Assembly (NCBI RefSeq): GCF_021648885.1
Contig: NZ_JAKJHZ010000007.1
Location: 496,001-560,000, forward strand
Length of the DNA: 64,000 nt
Direction: 5' to 3'
DNA from: Nocardioides potassii
GTDB taxonomy: Bacteria > Actinomycetota > Actinomycetes > Propionibacteriales > Nocardioidaceae
Part shown: in pieces, positions 53,587 to 62,322 of the stretch
How positions within the stretch are numbered: position 1 is the stretch's first letter
How the letters are laid out: every line of letters begins with the position of its first letter
The notes under the pieces: generated by a model
Told to the model about the DNA's origin: nothing
Database searches by the model: none
What the model saw: the letters and a program-made list of their open reading frames with translations, nothing else
Program-made: the position numbers and the translations under genes

Positions 53587-53678
53587 CTGGTCGAGGTGCG
53601 AGGAGCGCCGGCGACGAGCCTCGAAACCAGTGCTCAGCGTGGTTTCGAGGCTCGCTGCGCTCGCACCTCATCCACCGA
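53587..53678. repeat. interrupted palindrome, dispersed actinobacterial repeat element
   Basis: AGCCTCGAAACCA (53617-53629) pairs with TGGTTTCGAGGCT (53640-53652), and GAGGTGCGAG (53593-53602) pairs with CTCGCACCTC (53660-53669), with uneven interior loops. The sequence at 53658-53682, read on the minus strand, matches the tandem unit at 63896-64000 in 24 of 25 bases. The element fills the convergent gap between the flavoprotein and pirin genes and provides the pirin stop codon at 53668-53670. Confidence 0.85.
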
Positions 53679-54360
53679 GGGTGCCGAAGGACCAGACCAG
53701 GAGCTCGGTCTCGACGTCCGCCGTGACCACGTGGCCCGGCTCGTCCTCGATGCGTACGGCGTCACCGGACCGCAGCGACAGCCCGTCGAGCGAGACCGCG
53801 CCGGTCGCCGCAAAGACGTGCTGGCGCGGCTCGTCGGGGAGGGTGACGGACGCACCGGGCGACAGCCTCGCGACGAGCAGCCGCGCGCCCGTCGTACCGA
53901 TGGGGAGGCCGGAGCCGCCGGCGACCTCGACCAGCGCGGATCCCCGGGGCGGCGCCTCGCCCAGGACGTACGACGGCGACGCACCGGCAGCGGTCGGCGC
54001 GAGCCAGGCCTGGACGAACCGGCAGCGCCCGGACCCCGGGTCCGCGACCTCGCTGTGCCGGATGCCCGTGCCGGCGGACAGCACCTGGGCCCGACCGGCC
54101 TCGACCACGTGCCGCGCGCCCGTCGAGTCGGTGTGCACGAGGGCGCCCTCGAGCACCCACGTGACGATCTCCAGCTCGCTGTGCGGATGGTCGGGATAAC
54201 CGGCGGCAGGGGAGAGCTCGTCGTCGTTGTGGCAGACCAGCGGACCGAAGCCGAGGTTGTCCGGGTCGTAGTGCTGACCGAAGGAGAAGGAGTGCCTCGT
54301 CACACGGCCCTCGGCGGTCGTCGACGACCTGTCCGAACCCGCGTACAAGGCCACCGCCAT
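53668..54360 (-). CDS. pirin family protein
   Basis: A 230-residue bicupin of the pirin (YhhW) family. The first cupin holds the metal-binding HPHSELEIVTWVLEGALVH stretch (two His and a Glu), and GTGIRHSEVADP carries the next His. The C-terminal cupin is less conserved (VFAATGAVSLDGLSLRSGD). YhhW-type members degrade quercetin or act as metal-dependent dioxygenases. Some regulate transcription in eukaryotes. The ATG at 54358-54360 begins MAVALYAGSD and lies 18 bases from the divergent beta-glucosidase start. The last codons and stop are inside a dispersed repeat. Confidence 0.92.
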   Translation of the reverse strand: MAVALYAGSDRSSTTAEGRVTRHSFSFGQHYDPDNLGFGPLVCHNDDELSPAAGYPDHPHSELEIVTWVLEGALVHTDSTGARHVVEAGRAQVLSAGTGIRHSEVADPGSGRCRFVQAWLAPTAAGASPSYVLGEAPPRGSALVEVAGGSGLPIGTTGARLLVARLSPGASVTLPDEPRQHVFAATGAVSLDGLSLRSGDAVRIEDEPGHVVTADVETELLVWSFGTLGG

Positions 54361-54378
54361 GCCGATATCTTCGCGGAC

Positions 54379-55728
<1,350 letters not shown>

Positions 55729-55787
55729 TCGCCCACCGCCGGGGTGTGGCAGATTGAGGCCGTGCCCAGGATCTCGGTGGTGGTGTG

Positions 55788-56276
55788 ATGGCGACGCGCA
55801 GGCGCTCGGACGGCATGACGTGGACGGCACTCGTCGTGCTCCTCGCGGTCCTCGCCTTCCTCGGCTGGAACATCTGGACCTGGAACGACGCCCGCACCCC
55901 GCCCGACGGCGCGTCGGTCCGCTCGGCCACGGTCGACGACGTCACCGACCCGAGCCGTCCGCGGCCGGGGACCCGCAACCGCAACTTCCTCGTCGTGCAG
56001 TTCACCCTCGACGACGGCGAGCAGGGCGAGGCGCTCTACGAGCAGCGGTTCGCCGGGGGTGCCGGGAAGGGCGACACCATCGACGTCTACCGCGACGGCG
56101 ACGAGTGGCGTACGACGTCCGAGCAGTCGCCGTGGGGCGCGATCGGCTCGGGCGCAGTGGCCGTCCTCGTGCTGCTGATGGTCGTCGGCTGGTTCCGCGT
56201 CCGACGTCGTACGGCGGACCGGCCGCCGCCCCCGCCGAGGGAGACCCTCCGGCGCGACGGGCCGGACGGCATCTGA
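55788..56276 (+). CDS. membrane protein with two helices, DUF3592-like pattern
   Basis: A 162-residue protein with one N-terminal helix (about residues 12-30) and one near the C-terminus (about 119-137). Between them lies an extracytoplasmic beta-rich part (FLVVQFTLDDGEQGEALYEQ, then RFAGGAGKGDTIDVY). This pattern is like DUF3592 proteins, which have no known activity. The Pro-rich tail PPPPPRETLRRD is cytoplasmic. An ATG at 55788 and a GTG at 55785 are both possible starts. It lies upstream of the EspC/WXG cassette on the same strand, but a 68-base gap makes a joint operon uncertain. Confidence 0.65.
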   Translation: MATRRRSDGMTWTALVVLLAVLAFLGWNIWTWNDARTPPDGASVRSATVDDVTDPSRPRPGTRNRNFLVVQFTLDDGEQGEALYEQRFAGGAGKGDTIDVYRDGDEWRTTSEQSPWGAIGSGAVAVLVLLMVVGWFRVRRRTADRPPPPPRETLRRDGPDGI

Positions 56277-56344
56277 CGACGGTCCGCCCGGACGGGCCCT
56301 CCGATGCGTGTTTCGATCGTGCCCGACCGGGCATGTAGGGGCGC

Positions 56345-57346
56345 ATGAACGGATTCGAGGTCGACCCCGACGCCCTCAAGGCCTCCGCGACGGTGGCGAC
56401 CCGGCAGGACGACCACCTCGGCAACATCGACGCCTACATCGCGTCCGCGTGCTCCAGCTTCGGCGCCTTCAGCGGGGTGCTCAACCTGTTCCAAGGCAGC
56501 TACGAGTCGGCCGTCGCGACCGCGCGTGACGGGATGTCGGACTCGCGCAAGGTCGCCGCGAAGGTGCGCGACGCCTTCTCCGACTCGGCGCAGGACTACC
56601 TCGACACCGACCGCGAGGTCTACGAGTGGTTCAAGTCGAAGTTCGGCGACCTGGTGAGCTTCCCGCCCTACGACCCGCCCGGCAGCGGCCAGGACGTCCC
56701 CGGCGGTCCCCACCAGAACGCGCCGGGTGCCCAGCAGCCCGGCAAGGACGGTGACCCGTTCAAGCTGCCCGGCGCACCGTGGTGGGTCGACAAGCCGATC
56801 GACCAGCTCCCGCGCGACGACGACGCCAAGCTGCCGCCGTGGATGCGGCCCGAGGACGCGGTCAAGGACTACGGCAAGGACTGGTGGCGCCGGCTCTACG
56901 GCGACGAGTTCGACTACTACCGCTCGCTCGGCTACGACGACGACCAGGCCCTCGCGCTGGCCCGCGCCGACCGGCCCGACGCCCAGACGCAGGCCGACAC
57001 GCGCAACTACGACGACATGCAGCAGCGGGCCTCCGACGCCTACGACCGGGCCTACACCGACGCGATCAACAACGGTGCGACGGACGCCGAGGCGCGCGAG
57101 GCCGGACGCGACGCGGGCAACCAGCAGTTCGCCGACGACTCCGCCGACCGCACCCGCCGCAACGAGGTCTCCGACACGGCGGGCACCTACTACGACGTCT
57201 ACAACGAGGGCCGTGACGTGGTCAGCAACGTCCAGGACCTCGTCGACAACGCCCAGGAGATCGGCGACAACGCCGAGGACCTCGACCGCTACGACGACTA
57301 CGAGTCCGGCGCCGAGGACGAGAGCGCACAGGAGTGGGCACGATGA
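56345..57346 (+). CDS. EspC/WXG100-like type VII secretion substrate
   Basis: A 333-residue hydrophilic protein. The first 95 residues look like a helical hairpin of the EspC/WXG100 kind (FEVDPDALKASATVATRQDD, then SYESAVATARDGMSDSRKVA). A canonical type VII signal Y-x-x-x-D (YLDTD, Tyr85 to Asp89) follows at the expected place. The rest is Asp, Tyr and Ala-rich with a Pro/Gly linker (about 105-140). Its helical part carries aromatic motifs (KDWWRRLYGDEFDYY) and ends acidic. No catalytic motif is recognised. The ATG at 56345 is clear. The stop overlaps the next start (ATGA), so the two are made together. No ESX core genes lie in this window. Confidence 0.72.
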   Translation: MNGFEVDPDALKASATVATRQDDHLGNIDAYIASACSSFGAFSGVLNLFQGSYESAVATARDGMSDSRKVAAKVRDAFSDSAQDYLDTDREVYEWFKSKFGDLVSFPPYDPPGSGQDVPGGPHQNAPGAQQPGKDGDPFKLPGAPWWVDKPIDQLPRDDDAKLPPWMRPEDAVKDYGKDWWRRLYGDEFDYYRSLGYDDDQALALARADRPDAQTQADTRNYDDMQQRASDAYDRAYTDAINNGATDAEAREAGRDAGNQQFADDSADRTRRNEVSDTAGTYYDVYNEGRDVVSNVQDLVDNAQEIGDNAEDLDRYDDYESGAEDESAQEWAR

Positions 57347-58086
57347 CGATCCAGGAACGTGTGAACGCCAGCTCTCAGGTGATGGGCGGCCCACCCGCCG
57401 GCACCGAGGGCCAGTACATCGAGGACAAGAAGGGCGAGTGCGGCCTGATCATCCCGGCGATCGACAGCGTCGTCAGCTCGATCACCGGGTGGTCGCTCCT
57501 CGAGGCGCTCTTCAAGCCGGTCGCCGGTGACTTCAACGCCGTCTCGTCGATGCAGCTGGCCTGGGGCAACGTCGGCGGCGCCTGCGGTGCGGTCGGCTCG
57601 AACTACGCCGGTCTCGCCGGCCAGCTGCCGTCGGTGTGGAAGGGCCCGGCCGGCACGGCGGCGCAGGGCCGGATGACCGACGTCGCGGAGATGCACGCCG
57701 ACCAGCAGGAGGCTTCGGGCTACATCGCCGAGCAGCTCGGGCACGTCATCGAGGTCGGCAAGGCGACCCTCGACGTCCTGGTCATCGCCATCGACTTCAT
57801 CGACGGGATCATCCAGGAGCTCATCATCTCGGCCCTCGCCGGGCCCATCGGCTGGTTGAAGGCCGGCGTCACCGCGCCCGGCAAGGCGCGCCGCGTCATC
57901 GAGCTCATCCACGACGGGCTGCGGGCCATCGAGAAGCTCACCCGCGCGGCGGAGGCGCTGCTCAAGGTGCTGCGCTACGTCAACGCCGGCCTCGGCGGCG
58001 CCAACGCCGTCCTCTCCTCGATCAGCACGGCCCAGCACGCCGACGCCGGCAACCGCACCGACGACTCCGCCGAGCAGGGGTTCTGA
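57343..58086 (+). CDS. WXG-motif protein, second member of the cassette
   Basis: A 247-residue protein. An N-terminal Gly/Pro-rich part is followed by helices. A W-x-G motif (Trp99-Lys-Gly101 in VWKGPAGTAAQGRM) lies between helices around 75-95 and 105-125, as in WXG100/PPE-type proteins. The second half is amphipathic or hydrophobic (TLDVLVIAIDFIDGIIQELI) and could insert in membranes. It is not a classical signal sequence. It overlaps the previous gene by four bases and is followed by a coiled-coil gene one base after its stop. It probably forms a secreted complex with the preceding protein. A Y-x-x-x-D/E signal is not obvious here. Confidence 0.7.
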   Translation: MTIQERVNASSQVMGGPPAGTEGQYIEDKKGECGLIIPAIDSVVSSITGWSLLEALFKPVAGDFNAVSSMQLAWGNVGGACGAVGSNYAGLAGQLPSVWKGPAGTAAQGRMTDVAEMHADQQEASGYIAEQLGHVIEVGKATLDVLVIAIDFIDGIIQELIISALAGPIGWLKAGVTAPGKARRVIELIHDGLRAIEKLTRAAEALLKVLRYVNAGLGGANAVLSSISTAQHADAGNRTDDSAEQGF

Positions 58087-58087
58087 C

Positions 58088-58492
58088 ATGGCCCTCTCCG
58101 ACGACCCGGCCCTGCAGGCGGCGCTCGCCGAGTCGCGGCAGCAGGCCCGCGAGGCCACCGCCTCCCTGCGCCAGCTGGCCGCCCACCTCAGCGCCGAGCG
58201 CGACAAGTTCAAGGCGCAGTCCGCCCGCCGCATCCAGGAGCTCCAGGCCGACGCCCGGCGCGGCGAGCTCGGTCCCGAGCAGGAGCGGCTGCAGCGGCGG
58301 GTCGACGCCGGTGAGACGACCTGGCGCGACATCGCGTCGGGCGCCGACGGCGACCCGAGCGCCGTGGTCGCCCGCGGCCACATGTCCGCGAGCTTCACCG
58401 CCCTGCGCGAGGAGCTCGAGCACGACCCCGCCTTCCAGGAGGCCGACGAGGCCGCCCGGGCTCAGCAGGAGCGGTCGACCCCGGAGCACTGA
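58088..58492 (+). CDS. small coiled-coil protein, third member of the cassette
   Basis: A 134-residue hydrophilic protein, largely helical. Heptad-like Ala/Leu/Glu/Arg patterns run from residue 8 to about 75 (ALAESRQQAREATASLRQLA, and later IQELQADARRGELG). It has no membrane segment, no Cys and no catalytic motif. The ATG is one base after the previous stop. It could be a chaperone or structural partner for the two preceding proteins, as is usual for small helical proteins in T7SS substrate loci. That is inference from context only. The next gene, a sulfotransferase, begins 22 bases after its stop. Confidence 0.68.
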   Translation: MALSDDPALQAALAESRQQAREATASLRQLAAHLSAERDKFKAQSARRIQELQADARRGELGPEQERLQRRVDAGETTWRDIASGADGDPSAVVARGHMSASFTALREELEHDPAFQEADEAARAQQERSTPEH

Positions 58493-58514
58493 GCGCCACC
58501 GATAGGCTCACGAC

Positions 58515-59576
58515 GTGACTAGTCGACGCGTGGTGTTCGTCGTCGGCTCGGGCCGCAGCGGCACGAGCACGATGGCCGGGACGCTGCGCACCCTCGGGCT
58601 GCACGTGCCGCAGCCGGAGGTCGTCGCCGACGCCACCAACCCGAAGGGGTTCGGCGAGCCGCGCTGGGTCGTGGACCTCCACACCGAGCTGCTCGCGCGC
58701 AGCAACGTGCAGGTCTCCGACGGCCGCCCGCGCGCCTGGCTCGACACCGGCACGACGAGCGGCGACCACGCCACCCGCGAGCGCGTCACCACCTGGCTCG
58801 AGGAGCAGCTCGAGGTCGGCGCCGAGCTCGTGATCAAGGACCCGCGCGCGTCGTGGTTCCTCGGCCTCTGGCGTGCGGCGGCCGACCGCTGCGACGCGAC
58901 GTCGTCCTACGTCACGATGCTGCGGCCGGTCACCGAGGTCGTCGGCTCGAAGCAGACCTACTACGGACAGATGGGTGCCGGCTCCGACCAGGGTGCGATC
59001 ACCCGCACCGCCGCCTGGATCAACATGATGCTGCACACCGAGCGCGCGACCCGGGGCCAGCAGCGGGCGTTCGTCCGCTACGGCGACCTCCTCGACGACT
59101 GGACCCAGCCGGTCTTCGCGCTCGGTGAGAAGTTCGACCTGAACGGCGTGAAGACCGCGATGGCCGTCGACATCGCCGAGGTGCACCGCTTCATCGACCC
59201 CTCGCTGCGCCGCGTGACGATGACGTGGGCCGACATCGGCGTGCCCGACCGGCTCCGCGAGCTCGCCGACGAGACCTGGCAGGCCCTCGACCAGCTGGCC
59301 ACCGACGACACGGCGAAGACGCAGGAGTGGTGCGACCAGCTGCGCGTCGCCTACTCCGCGCAGTACGCCGAGGCCGAGGCGTTCGCCCACTCGACGGTCG
59401 TCGCCCAGCGTCGTACGGCCGCCGCCGCCGCGCGCCGCGAGGCTGCGGAGCGGCGGGGCGGATCGGGCGCCGAGCGGATCCCGCACGCCGTACGGGCGAT
59501 GGTGCCGCCGGCCGCGCGGCAGCGGCTGCGCAAGGCGATCGGCCGTGAGCGACGTCCGGACCAGGGACCTGCTTGA
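58515..59576 (+). CDS. sulfotransferase family protein
   Basis: A 353-residue P-loop sulfotransferase-like enzyme. The PAPS 5'-phosphosulfate loop is VVGSGRSGTSTMAGTLRTLG (residues 10-29). KDPRASWFLGLWRAAADRC is the next conserved region, followed by a helical C-terminal half with an Arg-rich tail. It would transfer sulfate to a carbohydrate or lipid acceptor. The GTG start at 58515 has no strong ribosome site. The stop overlaps the next glycosyltransferase start (TGATG). The following three genes are glycosyltransferases, so sulfation of a glycan is plausible. A non-sulfating P-loop kinase-like role cannot be excluded. Confidence 0.85.
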   Translation: MTSRRVVFVVGSGRSGTSTMAGTLRTLGLHVPQPEVVADATNPKGFGEPRWVVDLHTELLARSNVQVSDGRPRAWLDTGTTSGDHATRERVTTWLEEQLEVGAELVIKDPRASWFLGLWRAAADRCDATSSYVTMLRPVTEVVGSKQTYYGQMGAGSDQGAITRTAAWINMMLHTERATRGQQRAFVRYGDLLDDWTQPVFALGEKFDLNGVKTAMAVDIAEVHRFIDPSLRRVTMTWADIGVPDRLRELADETWQALDQLATDDTAKTQEWCDQLRVAYSAQYAEAEAFAHSTVVAQRRTAAAAARREAAERRGGSGAERIPHAVRAMVPPAARQRLRKAIGRERRPDQGPA

Positions 59577-60514
59577 TGCCCGACATCGCCGCGCTGGAAG
59601 GGGATTCCGGCTACGACGTCACCTGGCCGTGGACCTCCGGTGAGCGCCTCGAGCCGGGGCTGACGTGCGTCTTCCGGGTCCGCAACGAGGCCCGAAACCT
59701 GCCGTGGGTGCTGCCGCCGATCTTCTCGGCGGTCGACCACGTGCTGCTGGTCGACAACGGCTCCGACGACGACACGTCCGGGGTCGCGAAGCGGGTCGCC
59801 GAGAAGTGCGGTGCAGCCGACCGGCTCACCGTCCTCGACTACCCGCACGCCGTCGCTCGCGCCGGGGGCGAGCACCTCGCGACCCCGGCGACGAGCGTCC
59901 ACTCGCTCACCCACTTCTACAACTGGTGCTTCTCCCACGTCCGGACGACGTACTCGATGAAGTGGGACGGCGACATGGTGCTCACGCCTGAGGGCGCCGG
60001 CATCCTGCGCGACCTGTCGTGGCAGCTCCAGTCGACCCGCGCGATCGTCGCGATGCCGCGCCACCCGCTCACCGTCGTCAACGAGTCGACCGGCTGGCTC
60101 GACCTGTCGCTGCGGTTCCTCGAGCCGTGGGTCTACCCGATGGGACCGGACTTCACCTTCGTGAAGGCCTTCGACTGGGAGCTGCGCGAGTTCCCGCCCG
60201 GTGTCGAGCGGATCGTGCTGCAGCAGGGGTTGTGCGTCGAGGTGAAGTGGCTCGACGCCGACGAGTACGCCCACTGGCGGCGCGACGGCGTCGACTTCAC
60301 CAACACCCGGCTCTACCGCAAGCTGCGCGAGTTCGAGGTGGACGAGGCGATCCGCAACGGCGATCCCGAGGCGCTCGGCGGCCTGGTCAAGGTCACGGCT
60401 CCTCCCGGCGTCCACGTCATCGACCACGTCAGCCGCGACTGGCTCTGGCGCCAGCCGCGCCCGCTCGTGAAGCACTCGCTGCCCACCTCCCTGAAGGAGC
60501 GGGTGCGGACATGA
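59576..60514 (+). CDS. GT2 family glycosyltransferase
   Basis: A 312-residue family 2-type glycosyltransferase. FRVRNEARNLPWVLPPIFSA opens the GT-A fold, VLLVDNGSDDDTSGVAKRVA follows, and the metal motif is MKWDGDMVLTPEGA (D-x-D). The acceptor region ends with the DPEALGGLVKVTAPPGVHVI stretch and a basic tail. It has no transmembrane helices. The ATG at 59576 overlaps the sulfotransferase stop by one base, and its stop overlaps the next start by four. It probably extends an extracellular glycan on a lipid carrier, but donor and acceptor are not determinable. Confidence 0.88.
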   Translation: MPDIAALEGDSGYDVTWPWTSGERLEPGLTCVFRVRNEARNLPWVLPPIFSAVDHVLLVDNGSDDDTSGVAKRVAEKCGAADRLTVLDYPHAVARAGGEHLATPATSVHSLTHFYNWCFSHVRTTYSMKWDGDMVLTPEGAGILRDLSWQLQSTRAIVAMPRHPLTVVNESTGWLDLSLRFLEPWVYPMGPDFTFVKAFDWELREFPPGVERIVLQQGLCVEVKWLDADEYAHWRRDGVDFTNTRLYRKLREFEVDEAIRNGDPEALGGLVKVTAPPGVHVIDHVSRDWLWRQPRPLVKHSLPTSLKERVRT

Positions 60515-62322
60515 CCCAGCACCCCCTCCACGACCTTCGGATGCCCGGCCCGACGCTGGTCCTGGTCGACGACTCCGACGGTCTCGCGCTCGACGCGCTG
60601 CGCGGGATCGAGGACGTGCCCGGCCTCGAGCCCACCGTCGTACCGCTGTCGGCGCTCGACGGCCCACGCAAGGGCTGGGGCTCGGTGCTCGTCGTGGCCG
60701 CCGACCGCGCGCGACTGCGCCGGATGGCGAGCGCCGTACCCCTCCTCGGGCAGTGCAAGGCCATCGCCTGCTGGCTGACCGACACCCCCACGCCGTGGGT
60801 GCTCGTGCCGCGACCGGAGTGGCCGCCGCTCGCGCACCTCGCCGCCCGCCCGGCCGGCGAGCGCGGCGTGCTCACGGTGGTCCGTTTCGGCTCGGGAGCC
60901 CGCGCCCAGCTCGTCGTGATGGAGATGGCACGTCAGGCCGCCGGCCCGGGCGACACCACCCACGGCGGTGTCGTGGTGGCGTACGCCGGTCGCCCCGCCG
61001 CTCCCGGCCTCGATGCCCGCAGCGTGCTGCTGCCCGACGTCGCCGGTGCGGGCGAGGCGTCGCGCGACGTGCCGCCGGACGTCGTCGTCGCCCGCCGCGC
61101 GGGTGCCGTCGACGCGCACCACGTGATCGACCGTGCCCCGACCGTCGTCACCGACCCCGGTCCCGAGCCGGTGGACGAGCGGGTCTTCAACCCGGTCGGG
61201 TTCCGCAAGGACTGGGACGCAGGGGTGGTCGCCCTCGCGGAGCTGTCGAGGGGTGGCCGCGGCCGGGTGACCGAGGCCGTCGTGGCTGCCGCCCGTGCCC
61301 ACCAGGGCGTCCAGGTGACGGCCGACACCGCGACCCCGGACGTGCTCGCGCTGGCGGCCGCGGGCGTGCCGCTGGTCGGCGTCGACGCCGACCGGCTGGC
61401 CGAGCAGGGCCTCGCGCCCGCCCTCGCCGCCGCCCTCACCGCGACGGTCGACCTCGACGACGCGCTGCGTCGCGAGGAGCACAGCCTCGCGGTGCGGCGC
61501 GCCGCCTTCGACCACCACTCCACGCTGGCCTGGCGTTCGGCGCTCGCCGACCGTGCCGGCGTGCGCCACGTGGCGCTCCCCGCGGTCAGCGCGCTGCTCG
61601 CCACCAGGCGGCCCGAGATGCTCGACTTCGCGCTGCGGCAGGTCGCGAGGCAGCGGGGCGCGGAGGTCGAGCTGGTGCTGGCCGCGCACGGCTTCGAGCC
61701 CGACCGCGACGCCGTACGACATGCGCTCGGCGACCGGCCGCACCAGGTGCTCACCTTCGACGGCGGCGACTTCTTCGGCGACGTCCTCACCGCCGCGGCG
61801 CGCGCCGCGTCGAGCGAGGTGCTGCTCAAGATCGACGACGACGACTGGTACGCGCCCGACGCCGTCCACGACCTGCTGATGGCGCGTCGCTTCTCCGGCG
61901 CCGACGTCGTCGGGATGCCGTCGGAGTTCGTCTACCTCCACGCCAACGAGCACCGCGAGGACCTGACGGTGCGGCGCAACCACCCCTCGGAGGTCTTCGC
62001 CCGCTTCGTCGCCGGCGGCACGCTGCTCCTCGACCGCGGACTCCTCCGCTCGCTCGGAGACTTCCGCCGGGTGCGCAAGTTCGTCGACGCGCAGCTGCTG
62101 GCGGGCGTCGAGGCCGCGGGCGGCCGGATCTACCGCACGCACGGCCTCGGCTACATCCTGCGCCGCACCGGCGCGGGACACACCTGGCAGCGCGACGACG
62201 AGGAGTTCCGCCGGCCTGACATCGTGGCCTGCGAGTGGCCGGGCTTCCAGCCCAGCCTGGCGCTGGAGGTCGACCCGGTCGACCGGCCCGACGGGCCGGA
62301 TCAACCTGGAGGGGGCGGGTAG
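60511..62322 (+). CDS. large protein with C-terminal glycosyltransferase domain
   Basis: A 603-residue protein. The first 330 residues are an unassigned alpha/beta region with Rossmann-like repeats (PTLVLVDDSDGLALDALRGI, later AAGVPLVGVDADRLAEQGLA). It could be a GT-B-like or CgeB-type domain. From about residue 350 a GT-A family 2-like domain follows (MLDFALRQVARQRGAEVELV). Its metal motif is KIDDDDWYAPDAVHDLL, and the C-terminal acceptor region holds SEVFARFVAGGTLLLDRG. The gene is coupled to both neighbours by overlaps of four bases and one base. The two-domain structure suggests two sugar-transfer steps in one polypeptide, or a carrier-binding N-domain. Confidence 0.78.
   Translation: MTQHPLHDLRMPGPTLVLVDDSDGLALDALRGIEDVPGLEPTVVPLSALDGPRKGWGSVLVVAADRARLRRMASAVPLLGQCKAIACWLTDTPTPWVLVPRPEWPPLAHLAARPAGERGVLTVVRFGSGARAQLVVMEMARQAAGPGDTTHGGVVVAYAGRPAAPGLDARSVLLPDVAGAGEASRDVPPDVVVARRAGAVDAHHVIDRAPTVVTDPGPEPVDERVFNPVGFRKDWDAGVVALAELSRGGRGRVTEAVVAAARAHQGVQVTADTATPDVLALAAAGVPLVGVDADRLAEQGLAPALAAALTATVDLDDALRREEHSLAVRRAAFDHHSTLAWRSALADRAGVRHVALPAVSALLATRRPEMLDFALRQVARQRGAEVELVLAAHGFEPDRDAVRHALGDRPHQVLTFDGGDFFGDVLTAAARAASSEVLLKIDDDDWYAPDAVHDLLMARRFSGADVVGMPSEFVYLHANEHREDLTVRRNHPSEVFARFVAGGTLLLDRGLLRSLGDFRRVRKFVDAQLLAGVEAAGGRIYRTHGLGYILRRTGAGHTWQRDDEEFRRPDIVACEWPGFQPSLALEVDPVDRPDGPDQPGGGG

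Noticed and set aside
53577..53667. tRNA gene candidate in the convergent gap
   Set aside because: The hairpin has no cloverleaf, no T-loop consensus at the right spacing and no CCA-proximal stem. It matches a dispersed repeat instead.
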